Positions 14,981 through 23,134 are shown, counted from the stretch's first letter. The stretch: DNA of 25,790 bases from JBBQBQ01 sp038317685 (GCA_038317685.1 JBBQBQ010000013.1:1-25790); one strand, 5' to 3'. A program made the numbers and translations. Notes: generated by a model from the letters alone, not told the origin.

Positions 14981-16764
14981 ACCTATGTGCATACGGAAAC
15001 GCGGCGGGACGGGGATGTCGGCATTTCGGCCTCCTGATTGTCCTCCTGGCAGGACTCGGCCCGGTATTGTTCGGGAGCACTGCTCTGGGCAAACAGAGCG
15101 TGGTGAGTTCCCCGCACAATCTCTCCGCCAGTGGTGGCGGCGGCCAGCATAATGTGACCTTCGCTACGGAAACGCGGATCTGTGTCTTCTGCCATGTCCC
15201 CCATGCCGCCAAGGTTTCCCAGCCTCTCTGGAGCCGCGACCTTCCTCCTGAAACGAGTTATACACCTTATAGCTCCTCGACCCTCCATGCCGATCCCAAA
15301 CCGGATCTGCCCACCGGCGCCTCACGGCTCTGTCTCAGTTGTCATGACGGGACCATTGCCCTCGGGCTGTATGTTGGCAGCCGAGTTTCCGGGAGCACTG
15401 TCATTCCCACCGACCCGGAGCCCAGGTTCAACCCCAATCTGGGCACCGACTTATCTGATGACCACCCCATCTCCTTTTTCTACAGCGAAACCCTGGCCGG
15501 CCAGGGTGAGCTGGTCTCTCCGGCGGCGCTCCCCGCCGAAATTCGTCTCGACCAGGACGGCATGCTCCAGTGCACCGCCTGCCACGATCCCCACAACAAC
15601 CAATTTGGCAATTTCCTGGTGATGGACAACAGCCAGTCGGGTTCCCCCCTGTGCATCGCCTGTCACGACAATACCGGTTGGTCCGGTGCGGCGCACAACC
15701 CGCAGCAGTCGCCGGTCCTGGCCAATGCCTGTATGAACTGCCACTACGTCCACAGTGCCCCGGAGCCGGTCCGTTTGCTGAAGCGCCCCAAAGAGGAGGA
15801 GAACTGCACCCTGACCTGTCACAACGGCATCGATGTCAACTCCGTCGACATCCAAACCGTAATGGGGACTCTCTACCGCCACCCGGTGGATTTCACCACC
15901 GGCGTGCATGACCCCCGGGAAAACCTTCCCGCCAGCAACTATCACGTCGAATGCGTCGATTGTCACAACCCCCACCAGGCCACCAATGCCGATATTCCCC
16001 TCGCCTCGCCGCCCGCCGTCAACGGACCGTTGCTGGGAGTTCGCAAAGATGACGCCGGTGGCATCGCCGCCACGGAATTCGACATCTGCTTCCGCTGCCA
16101 TGCAGGTCCGGCGGCGGGCAGCTTTGCCGGGATCAGCGAAGCTCCGTCAAATCGCCAGTTGCCCGATGCTGACCTGAGGAACCGGTTTGATGAAAACAAC
16201 CCGTCCTTCCACCCGGTGGTGGCAGACCGCAGGGGGAGCGGCGCCAGCCTGCTGCTGCCGCTACAGGCGGGGATGACCCGGATCTACTGCAGCGACTGTC
16301 ACAACAGCGACCAGAGTTCCAGGGCCATCGGCAGTGGCTCCGGCGCCAACGGTCCCCATGGCTCCAATTATGAACATATCCTGATCGCCCGGTACGACAT
16401 GCCCATTCCCTCCTCTCCCCCGGCGCCCTATTCTTCGGCCCTTTATGCCCTCTGCTTCCGCTGCCACGATGAAACTTTTCTGATGGACAGCAGCAGCGCC
16501 TTTGTCAAGAAGGGCAATAACCTCCACAATTTACACGTACGAATCCGTAATGTCCCCTGCTTTGCCTGTCACGACCCCCATGGCGTATCCTCGCTTGTCG
16601 GCGCCACCGCCGCAAACAATGCCCATCTCATCAATTTCGAGCGGGATTATACCGTCAGCGGCGCCGTTCCCGTCCCCCAGTACCAGACCCTTGCCCCGGC
16701 CAGCGGCAGCTGTACCGTCAGCTGTCACAGCAATCCGACCCAGACTCGGACTTATTCGCCATGA
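14977..16764 (+). CDS. Secreted multihaem c-type cytochrome (10 CXXCH + 2 CX3CH)
   Basis: The product is 595 residues, with an N-terminal export signal (GLLIVLLAGLGPVLFGSTALG). Ten CXXCH motifs are present, plus CX3CH at CTLTCH and CTVSCH. The N-terminal part (ICVFCHVPHAA...PLW...RLCLSCHDG...LSDDHPISF...CTACHDPHN) matches the whole layout of the separate tetrahaem cytochrome at 17253-18050. The C-terminal part (CFRCHD...NLHNLHV...CFACHDPHG...GSCTVSCH) matches the end of the first cytochrome in this cluster. It thus looks like a chimera of two modules used by its neighbours. The start ATG overlaps the preceding stop (ATGA). It is probably a surface or extracellular carrier. Confidence 0.88.
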   Translation: MNLCAYGNAAGRGCRHFGLLIVLLAGLGPVLFGSTALGKQSVVSSPHNLSASGGGGQHNVTFATETRICVFCHVPHAAKVSQPLWSRDLPPETSYTPYSSSTLHADPKPDLPTGASRLCLSCHDGTIALGLYVGSRVSGSTVIPTDPEPRFNPNLGTDLSDDHPISFFYSETLAGQGELVSPAALPAEIRLDQDGMLQCTACHDPHNNQFGNFLVMDNSQSGSPLCIACHDNTGWSGAAHNPQQSPVLANACMNCHYVHSAPEPVRLLKRPKEEENCTLTCHNGIDVNSVDIQTVMGTLYRHPVDFTTGVHDPRENLPASNYHVECVDCHNPHQATNADIPLASPPAVNGPLLGVRKDDAGGIAATEFDICFRCHAGPAAGSFAGISEAPSNRQLPDADLRNRFDENNPSFHPVVADRRGSGASLLLPLQAGMTRIYCSDCHNSDQSSRAIGSGSGANGPHGSNYEHILIARYDMPIPSSPPAPYSSALYALCFRCHDETFLMDSSSAFVKKGNNLHNLHVRIRNVPCFACHDPHGVSSLVGATAANNAHLINFERDYTVSGAVPVPQYQTLAPASGSCTVSCHSNPTQTRTYSP

Positions 16765-17069
16765 GATGAAAGCGCGAGCCCTCCCTCCCCGGCACACTCT
16801 TATTCTGACCTAACCAGCCCAGCTTTAGGGTATCGTCCTCCTTTATCTAAGCTGTTGTGTTTACAGTTTTTTGTGGCCAAACAAAAGACCTATGTTGGTT
16901 GTCGCCGGGGTCCCACCTGTGTATTCGCGCAGTCGATTCGGTGGTTTCCCGTAACGACGCGGGCAGTCGCCCCCCCCAGGGTAAGCCCCCGGCCTCTGGC
17001 CGACCGCCCTTAAAAAGAAAAAAATTCGCCAAAAATTGCGTATTTCAAGATGGTTGGAGTTGATAATCA

Positions 17070-17088
17070 GGCCGGTTCCGGAACGGCC
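17070..17088. promoter_or_regulatory. Near-palindromic candidate activator site
   Basis: GGCCGGTTCCGGAACGGCC contains the perfect 10-bp palindrome GTTCCGGAAC flanked by GGCC on both sides, with one extra G on the left. It is centred about 65 bp before the predicted sigma54 start, where an enhancer-binding protein could act. No known regulator is assigned. Confidence 0.45.
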
Positions 17089-17119
17089 ATTTCTCCAGTG
17101 CCGGGAGCTTTTCGGATTT

Positions 17120-17133
17120 GGAACGAAGGTTGC
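17120..17133 (+). promoter_or_regulatory. Sigma54 (RpoN) promoter of the tetrahaem / giant cytochrome unit
   Basis: TGGAACG-AAGG-TTGCT (from 17119) matches the -24/-12 consensus TGGCACG-N4-TTGCT at all but one fixed position. The key GG (17120-17121) and GC (17132-17133) are exactly 10 bp apart. Predicted transcription begins near 17145, leaving a leader of about 108 nt. Confidence 0.8.
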
Positions 17134-17175
17134 TTATAACAGCGACCGCGTGAATCCACGTTCAGTCCACAATGG

Positions 17176-17226
17176 GGCAGAGGCCAGCACCTCTGTCATT
17201 CCCTAATTAGGTGCACTGAGGCACCG
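17176..17226 (+). promoter_or_regulatory. Two stem-loops in the leader of the tetrahaem cytochrome mRNA
   Basis: GGCAGAGG (17176-17183) pairs with CCTCTGTC (17190-17197) with one G-U pair. GGTGC pairs with GCACC across about 17210-17226. The second loop ends about a dozen nt before the Shine-Dalgarno AGGAGA. They may stabilise the message or modulate translation; no known riboswitch class is recognisable. Confidence 0.4.
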
Positions 17227-17252
17227 TTTCCCCCCAAAAGGAGAAGAGAAAA

Positions 17253-18050
17253 ATGAAAAGACTAGTTGGAGTTCTGGCCCTAGCACTGTTGGTTGCAACC
17301 CCGGCGTTCGCCGGCCTGAATCCCCGTACCGGTGTCAACGGCTCCATGCATGACATGAACATTTATGGTGGCGGTACTGATGACGTCTACGGCCGGGTCT
17401 GCGTCTTCTGTCACACCCCGCATAATGCTCAGCCAATGGTCGATGGCAGCGCTGCTCCGCTGTGGAACCACGAGCAGACCGCCGCGACCTTCCTCCCCTA
17501 CGAGTGGGCCACCCCCGAGAACCAAACCCTGGTCATCGCTGACCCGATGGTCGGTCCTTCCCGTCTCTGCCTCAGCTGCCATGACGGCGTTGTGGCCGTT
17601 GACCAGCACGGTCCGGCCGTACCCTTTGCCGGTTCCGCCGGCGGCGTTCTTGCTGGTGGCCGTGGCGACATCGGCAACTCCGGCGACCTCTTCGGTCTGT
17701 CCGACGACCATCCGATCGGCTTCAGCTATGTCGACGCCATCACCACGCGTAACGTCGTTGACGGCGCCGGTGTCCTTAAGGACGAAGTCGTTCCGGTGAC
17801 CGAATTCTTCGCCACCGCCATCGACACCGCCCAGCCTGCCGGGACCTACAACGTCGTGACCCGCGCAGGTTCCCGCAAGATCCAGGACGTCCTTTACGGC
17901 GGCGAGATCATGACCTGCGCCAGCTGCCACGAAGTTCACAACAAGGAGAACGTCATTCAGGCCATCGGCACCAACGGCATTACCCCCAACTACTTCCTTT
18001 ACGGCGCGGAAGATCAGTCCCTGATCTGTCTGTCCTGCCACATCAAGTAA
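17253..18050 (+). CDS. Secreted tetrahaem c-type cytochrome
   Basis: The product is 265 residues, with a clean signal peptide cleaved after TPAFA (residue 20). Four CXXCH motifs start at C50 (CVFCH), C106 (CLSCH), C222 (CASCH) and C259 (CLSCH); the last lies two residues from the C-terminus. Distal ligand candidates include the paired HTPH and HEVH histidines and a conserved DDHPIGFSY segment. The layout CVFCHTPHNA...APLW...SRLCLSCHDG...LSDDHP recurs in the N-terminal half of the preceding 595-residue cytochrome. A good AGGAGA Shine-Dalgarno lies 8 nt before the ATG. The sigma54 promoter upstream implies conditional, activator-dependent expression. A strong hairpin separates it from the giant cytochrome gene. 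It is probably a soluble or surface partner of that protein. Confidence 0.9.
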   Translation: MKRLVGVLALALLVATPAFAGLNPRTGVNGSMHDMNIYGGGTDDVYGRVCVFCHTPHNAQPMVDGSAAPLWNHEQTAATFLPYEWATPENQTLVIADPMVGPSRLCLSCHDGVVAVDQHGPAVPFAGSAGGVLAGGRGDIGNSGDLFGLSDDHPIGFSYVDAITTRNVVDGAGVLKDEVVPVTEFFATAIDTAQPAGTYNVVTRAGSRKIQDVLYGGEIMTCASCHEVHNKENVIQAIGTNGITPNYFLYGAEDQSLICLSCHIK

Positions 18051-18069
18051 TGCTGGTTTGAGAATCCAA

Positions 18070-18095
18070 GGGGAAGGGCTGGGTTGCCCTTCCCC
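18070..18095 (+). terminator. Stable intercistronic hairpin between the tetrahaem and giant cytochrome genes
   Basis: GGGGAAGGGC (18070-18079) pairs perfectly with GCCCTTCCCC (18086-18095) around a 6-nt loop, but ATTACC and not a T-run follows. It is therefore more likely an mRNA-stabilising or processing element, or a leaky terminator that lowers expression of the second gene, than a full stop. Confidence 0.55.
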
Positions 18096-18142
18096 ATTAC
18101 CAAACGGAAAGAACAACACATTTAACCTGAAAGGACAGCACG

Positions 18143-21100
18143 ATGTTAAAAAGATTTCTAGCTTTGCTGACCCTTCTCGTCTTTGCGCTTCCGTTGACGG
18201 CCCTGGCCGCTAACGGAACCCTGACGACCAAGGTCGCTACGCAAGGCGGTACGCTGTCGGTCAATGGAGGTCCGGATCAATTATACGGCCTTCAGAAGAC
18301 CGTCAGCGTGACCGACCTGACGACCACGGCTATCCCCGTGGTTGTCACCGCGTCCCCCGGTTACACGATTGCTACGGTCATCGTGAACGGGGTGCGTAAT
18401 GATTTCCCCGACAGCCCGGCCACCTTTACCATGGGCTCTACTTCTACCAAGACTGCCCAGTCGCTCCTGGCCTACTTCACCCCGGCGAAGTACAACGTCT
18501 CGGTGACCGCAGGCCCCGGCGGCACCGCCGGTCCTGCCGGTGTTTACCAGTTGAACTTTAATGCTGTTAAAGACTTCGTCTTCTCCCCGAATTCCGGGAA
18601 CAGCGTTGTCGACATCGAAGGGCTTGCCGGCCAGACCGTTGTGCTGACCAACTATGCCACCGGCGCCGCAGTGACCCTGCCGGCCGCAGCCGGCGTCAAG
18701 GTCAAAGCTCACTTGACCGCCACTTCGAATGTGGTTCTTAACGGTGTGTTCGTCACCATGACGGCCAGCGCCGGTACGGACAAAACGGTTCTGTTCGGTG
18801 ACACAGTCACCCTGACCGCCACTGCGTCAGAAGCTGATGCCACCTTTGCCTGGCTCCAGATCAGTGGCCCGAATCTTGGTGGTACTCCGACCACGCCGCT
18901 GACCGGCGTTGGAGCTACTTTAGCCGTGACCGCTGGCGATGTCGCCACCACCTACGGCTTCAAAGTCACGGCAACCTCCACTAGCCTCGGCGCGACCGCG
19001 ACCAGCACCGTCAAAGTTAACGTCGCCGCCACCCGGGTCGATGCTGCTATGGCCCAGTGCCAGGTCTGCCACGCACAGAACAACATCGGCACTCAAGCGG
19101 GCGTCTGGGATGGCTGGTCCGCTACCACTCATGCGTCTAACGCGCATGGTCCGATGTGTTACAATTGCCACGTCGGCGCCAACACTGGTGCCCATCCTGG
19201 CACGAGCCCGACCAGCGCCACCTGCGTGGGTTGTCATGCCGGTCCGTATGCTCCCCATAACGGTACCACCCAGAATTGCCTGACCTGCCATGATCCCCAC
19301 TCGCTGGCCGCCGTGTTGGCGGCCCCGCACGTCGGCGGCGAGGTCCTGGTCAAGGCCCAGTATCTCGCTGATACGACCCTGCCGGTGAACTGCGCAAGCT
19401 GCCACGCCGGCACCAGCAACGCCCAGATTTACGGGGAGTTTGCCGAGTCCGGCCATGCCGACCCGACTGGCGCGGCCTGGTGGGATTATGACTGGCGCGG
19501 CGCCGACCGGGCCGCCTGCCAGCGCTGCCACACCGGCACCGGCTTTGCCGCCAAACTGGGCATTGAAACCGACGCCACCAATATTTTCCAGGCGTCCGAC
19601 ATGGGCAAACCCGGTGAGGTTCTCAACTGCTCCGCTTGCCACAGCAACGTCGAAGACGGTACCCTGCGGACCGCAGGAGCTTTCACCGCTGCTTACTCCA
19701 ATGGTGCCTCGAGCACCTTCCCCGATGTCGATGCCTCCAACCTCTGCGTGCGTTGCCACAGCGCCCGCGAGAACGGCGACAGCATCAAGTTCAAATCCGG
19801 AGCTTTCACCAACCTCAGCTTCATCAATTCTCATTACCTGAGTGCTGCCGGGTCGGTTTTCGGCACCTCCGGCTACCAGTTCAACAAGCCGGGCAGCCTG
19901 ACCATTTATCCCACCTACGTTCCCGACGAAACACCGCCCCGGGGCGTGACTGGTGGCGCCTCCGGGTGGGGAGCCACCTCCTGGCAAGGTCCTGCTGCTG
20001 CGGCCGGCGCCAAATCCAACTGGCACGTTCGTCTCAATGGCGACGGCAACTACTGGAACCAGCTGTTCGGCAGCACCCCGGTTACCGTGGCCGACCTGAC
20101 AGAGATCTCCTGGAACACCAAAAAACCGGCCACTACCCCTGCTGACCAGAACTGGGTGCTGTTTGTCTACACCGCCCCGGAAGTTGGTGATTCCGGCGGG
20201 AAAAAGACCGTCTGGGCTTCGGGTGTCGTGGCCCAGGTTTCCGATGGTTCATGGAAGACCAACTTAGCAAGCGCCGTTGTCGGCGGCAACTACAATTACC
20301 CCAGCGGCATCGCAGGCCCAGCCAGCTTCGCCACTTTCAAGGCTGAGCACGGAACCGAAAAGGTGATGATGGTTTCCGTTCAGACGATGAGCAACTGGAA
20401 CGGCTGCGATGCTCAGGTCGACGGCCTCTCGATCACCCTGGCAGACGGTCGGGTCGGCAAGGTCGACTTTGCAGCTACGACCGAAGGAACAGCGGCCAGT
20501 ACCGTAGGCCTCCATCGCAAAATCGGCGTGGCCAATCAGAGCAGTACCGGCAATTCCGGGCCCTGCGTGGCTTGCCACATGGGCGTCGGGACCAACAACC
20601 ACACCTGGGATATCGCGAACAGCAACGCTTGCGTCAACTGTCACAGCGACATGGACGCGATCAAACTGGAAGAAGAAAAGGCCAACTTCCTGGTGGCTAT
20701 GGACAAATTCAAGGACGCCCTGGCTGCCAAAGGGATTACCGCTTCCACAGCCTATCCCTACTTCTATAACGCAGCAGGAACAGCGCTTAAGGATTGGACC
20801 CTGGGCGGGACCAGGAACGGCCGCGATGTCATGGGCGCTGCCTTCAACTACGGCCTGCTCGCGCATGAGCCGGGCGCCTTTGCCCACAACCGCAGCTATG
20901 CTCTCCATCTGATCAGCGACTCCATCGACTTCCTGAACGATGGCGTGATCAACGGTGGTATCGCTAACGAAATCGGCGTGGTTACTGCGGACCCGCTGCT
21001 CGCAACCGCGACCGGCGAAATATCCGCGAGTGCCGCGATCTCCAACTGCATGGAATGTCACACCAGCCAGACGGCTGAGTGGGAGACCATGCGTCACTTC

Positions 21101-23122
21101 AACGAGAACAACAATGCCTCCTTCCGTGGCGAGACTTCCTGTACTCCTTGCCACTACTCCGGCGACCTGATGGTCACGCTGCCGGATACCACGACGCTCT
21201 CCCCGGTCGTCGGTTGCCGTGCTTGCCACGGTTCCGACAACCACCCGGAGGATAACTTTGCTTCCGTCGCTGCGGCCGCTTGCTTCACCTGCCACAACAC
21301 GGAGCATCACACCAACTACGGCTCTGTGGTTGGCGATAAAGTTGCTGAGTCCAAACACGGGAACTTCGGCCACAACACCGGTGCCTGCGCCCGTTGCCAC
21401 ACCTACGAAGGCTCCGTCGCCTACGCCGCCTACACCGGCGACAAGGCCGCTGAGGTCGCTAACGCTGCCGACCTGACAAGCAGAGCCATCGAAGCTGTGA
21501 CCGCCACCAACGGCCCGACCTGTGCCGCCTGTCATGACCCCCACACCGGTGGCATGCGTGCGGTGGCTGATTGGGATCCGAACGACAACGGCGTAGCTGA
21601 CCAGTTCGACATTTGTACGAGCTGCCACAACTACACCAACAAAGACGGCTTGATGGTTGCCGGTGGTTCGACCACCAATCCCGCGATCGCCAACGGGTCG
21701 GTTGAGTTCTACCACAGCACTTCGTGGTATCGCACCATCCCGACGACCCACTATGACAATCCTGCCACCGGCGTTGGTCTTACCGTTAACAAGATTGAGG
21801 GTTATGTCATTCGTAAAGACAGCGCTAACCCCTGCTTTGACTGTCATGGTCACGAGCTGAAGACCAACACCCGTTACGCTGATGCTCCTGTTGCCGGTGA
21901 TCCCGAGAAAGAAACAACGATCTTCACGGATTGGGCCAAATCCGGACACGCCGGTGGCCTGCTCAAGATCAAATTGGCAGCGGCTACTGTTACTTATGCC
22001 AATTCTAACGAGCAGACCGATGCAGTCATGAACGCTGGTGTTATGGATCCCCCAGAGAATCCCTGGGCTCATTACAACTGGGATCAGACCACTACTCGCG
22101 CCGCCTGCCAGCACTGCCACACCGCCACCGGCGCAGCCAATTTCCTAGACTCCGCCAACGCGAACGTGCCCTACGACACGGCCAACAACAACTTCAGCCA
22201 TCTTTCCGGCTGGACCTCGGCCGCCGGCTCCCCGCAGAACGAACTGCTTTACTGCTGGGGCTGCCACAGCCAGGCCGAAACCGGTGCCCTGCGTTACACC
22301 GGGGCCGTCACCGTGGATTACACCGTCAACAGCCTGCCGGTAGCCATCAATGCCGGCAATTCGGCAGCTTGTATTACCTGCCACAGCGGGCGCGGCAACC
22401 TGGATACCCTGCTCGGTACGGCAACGATGGATCCGACTGCTGCCTTTATTAGCAGCCCAGCGAACAAGACCCACTACATGGGTTCTGCTCAGTCCATCTA
22501 CCAGGCAACGCTCAACCTGCCTTACACCTTCGGGCTGAACTATGCTGACGTGGCTTACTTTGAACACAACACCCTTGGATGCGCTGAGTGCCACATGACC
22601 AGCGAAAACAGCCATACCTACGAAGTGGTCGAGAAGAATGACCTCGGTGTCGTCACCGCCATCGCCTCTGATAAGTGCGTCGAGTGCCATAGCGGCGCGC
22701 ACGGTGCTCCGTTTGTAGCGGCATCGATGCTCGGGACGGAAGTCACACTGGCCGCAGGACCGACCGTGGTCACCCAGCCGATGATCGATGCCGCGGGCGC
22801 GTTCATCGAGGAAGAGTCTGAAGGCTTCCAGCAGGGCTTGGTCGAATTCAATCTTCAACTGGCTGCCAACGGCATCACGATGACGTCGGCCTATCCCTAC
22901 GCCTCTGGGACGATTGCCAACCAGGGTGTGTCAGGCGCGATTTACAACTATAAGTTCCTGCAGATGGAAGCGGGCGCCTTTGCCCACAACCGGGTCATGG
23001 CCAAGCGCATGGTGTGGGATTCCATCGACTGGCTGGACAACGGCGCAATCGATAACTCCGTCCCGACCACGGTTGCTGGCAATACGGCCGCTGCGGCCTG
23101 GCTGGGTTCGGCCCGTCCGTAA
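18143..23122 (+). CDS. Giant secreted multihaem cytochrome (23 CXXCH) with Ig-like N-terminus and inserted beta-domain
   Basis: The product is 1659 residues. The signal peptide is cleaved after TALA (about residue 22). The first 305 residues are haem-free, Thr/Val/Gly-rich and strand-forming, with an Ig/PKD-like segment (FGDTVTLTATASEADATFAWLQ), so they probably form adhesion-type domains. Twenty-three CXXCH motifs lie between C306 and C1512. Two matching modules are visible, about residues 433-940 and 1260-1640. They share SGHA, a (R)AACQ-CHT motif, a GALR/GTLR segment, a CHMxxxxxHT segment and the ending AFAHNR...DSID(F/W)L. In the first copy, about 200 haem-free residues (roughly 583-786), apparently beta-rich, are inserted. 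AAAGGA precedes the ATG by 7 nt. It is probably an extracellular electron-transfer protein; I cannot match it to a named cytochrome. Confidence 0.9.
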   Translation: MLKRFLALLTLLVFALPLTALAANGTLTTKVATQGGTLSVNGGPDQLYGLQKTVSVTDLTTTAIPVVVTASPGYTIATVIVNGVRNDFPDSPATFTMGSTSTKTAQSLLAYFTPAKYNVSVTAGPGGTAGPAGVYQLNFNAVKDFVFSPNSGNSVVDIEGLAGQTVVLTNYATGAAVTLPAAAGVKVKAHLTATSNVVLNGVFVTMTASAGTDKTVLFGDTVTLTATASEADATFAWLQISGPNLGGTPTTPLTGVGATLAVTAGDVATTYGFKVTATSTSLGATATSTVKVNVAATRVDAAMAQCQVCHAQNNIGTQAGVWDGWSATTHASNAHGPMCYNCHVGANTGAHPGTSPTSATCVGCHAGPYAPHNGTTQNCLTCHDPHSLAAVLAAPHVGGEVLVKAQYLADTTLPVNCASCHAGTSNAQIYGEFAESGHADPTGAAWWDYDWRGADRAACQRCHTGTGFAAKLGIETDATNIFQASDMGKPGEVLNCSACHSNVEDGTLRTAGAFTAAYSNGASSTFPDVDASNLCVRCHSARENGDSIKFKSGAFTNLSFINSHYLSAAGSVFGTSGYQFNKPGSLTIYPTYVPDETPPRGVTGGASGWGATSWQGPAAAAGAKSNWHVRLNGDGNYWNQLFGSTPVTVADLTEISWNTKKPATTPADQNWVLFVYTAPEVGDSGGKKTVWASGVVAQVSDGSWKTNLASAVVGGNYNYPSGIAGPASFATFKAEHGTEKVMMVSVQTMSNWNGCDAQVDGLSITLADGRVGKVDFAATTEGTAASTVGLHRKIGVANQSSTGNSGPCVACHMGVGTNNHTWDIANSNACVNCHSDMDAIKLEEEKANFLVAMDKFKDALAAKGITASTAYPYFYNAAGTALKDWTLGGTRNGRDVMGAAFNYGLLAHEPGAFAHNRSYALHLISDSIDFLNDGVINGGIANEIGVVTADPLLATATGEISASAAISNCMECHTSQTAEWETMRHFNENNNASFRGETSCTPCHYSGDLMVTLPDTTTLSPVVGCRACHGSDNHPEDNFASVAAAACFTCHNTEHHTNYGSVVGDKVAESKHGNFGHNTGACARCHTYEGSVAYAAYTGDKAAEVANAADLTSRAIEAVTATNGPTCAACHDPHTGGMRAVADWDPNDNGVADQFDICTSCHNYTNKDGLMVAGGSTTNPAIANGSVEFYHSTSWYRTIPTTHYDNPATGVGLTVNKIEGYVIRKDSANPCFDCHGHELKTNTRYADAPVAGDPEKETTIFTDWAKSGHAGGLLKIKLAAATVTYANSNEQTDAVMNAGVMDPPENPWAHYNWDQTTTRAACQHCHTATGAANFLDSANANVPYDTANNNFSHLSGWTSAAGSPQNELLYCWGCHSQAETGALRYTGAVTVDYTVNSLPVAINAGNSAACITCHSGRGNLDTLLGTATMDPTAAFISSPANKTHYMGSAQSIYQATLNLPYTFGLNYADVAYFEHNTLGCAECHMTSENSHTYEVVEKNDLGVVTAIASDKCVECHSGAHGAPFVAASMLGTEVTLAAGPTVVTQPMIDAAGAFIEEESEGFQQGLVEFNLQLAANGITMTSAYPYASGTIANQGVSGAIYNYKFLQMEAGAFAHNRVMAKRMVWDSIDWLDNGAIDNSVPTTVAGNTAAAAWLGSARP

Positions 23123-23134
23123 TCCACTCACCAT

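Larger units (their letters stand above)
16765..17252 (+). other. Intergenic control region between the two cytochrome units
   Basis: This 488-bp region holds a weak hairpin (CAGCTT at 16820-16825 with AAGCTG at 16849-16854) that could end the upstream cluster. It also contains a GC-rich stretch with CCCG/CGGG pairing near 16948-16963, a near-palindrome at 17070-17088, a sigma54 promoter at 17120-17133 and a structured leader. No credible gene is present; the short reading frame across it shows no recognisable domain. Confidence 0.6.

Noticed and set aside
16765..17252. Cyclic-di-GMP or cyclic GMP-AMP riboswitch before the tetrahaem cytochrome
   Set aside because: I looked for the conserved GCAAACC and GCAAAGCC-type core segments of the GEMM class and did not find them here or in 8303-8712.
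20264..22120. 618-codon minus-strand frame opposite the giant cytochrome
   Set aside because: The Val/Gly/Ala-rich translation mirrors the codons of the cytochrome; no domain, signal peptide or ribosome-binding site.
18143..23122. CRISPR-like or tandem DNA repeats in the cytochrome genes
   Set aside because: The recurring elements are CXXCH codons with diverged surroundings, not exact repeats with regular spacers; no CRISPR array is present in the window.
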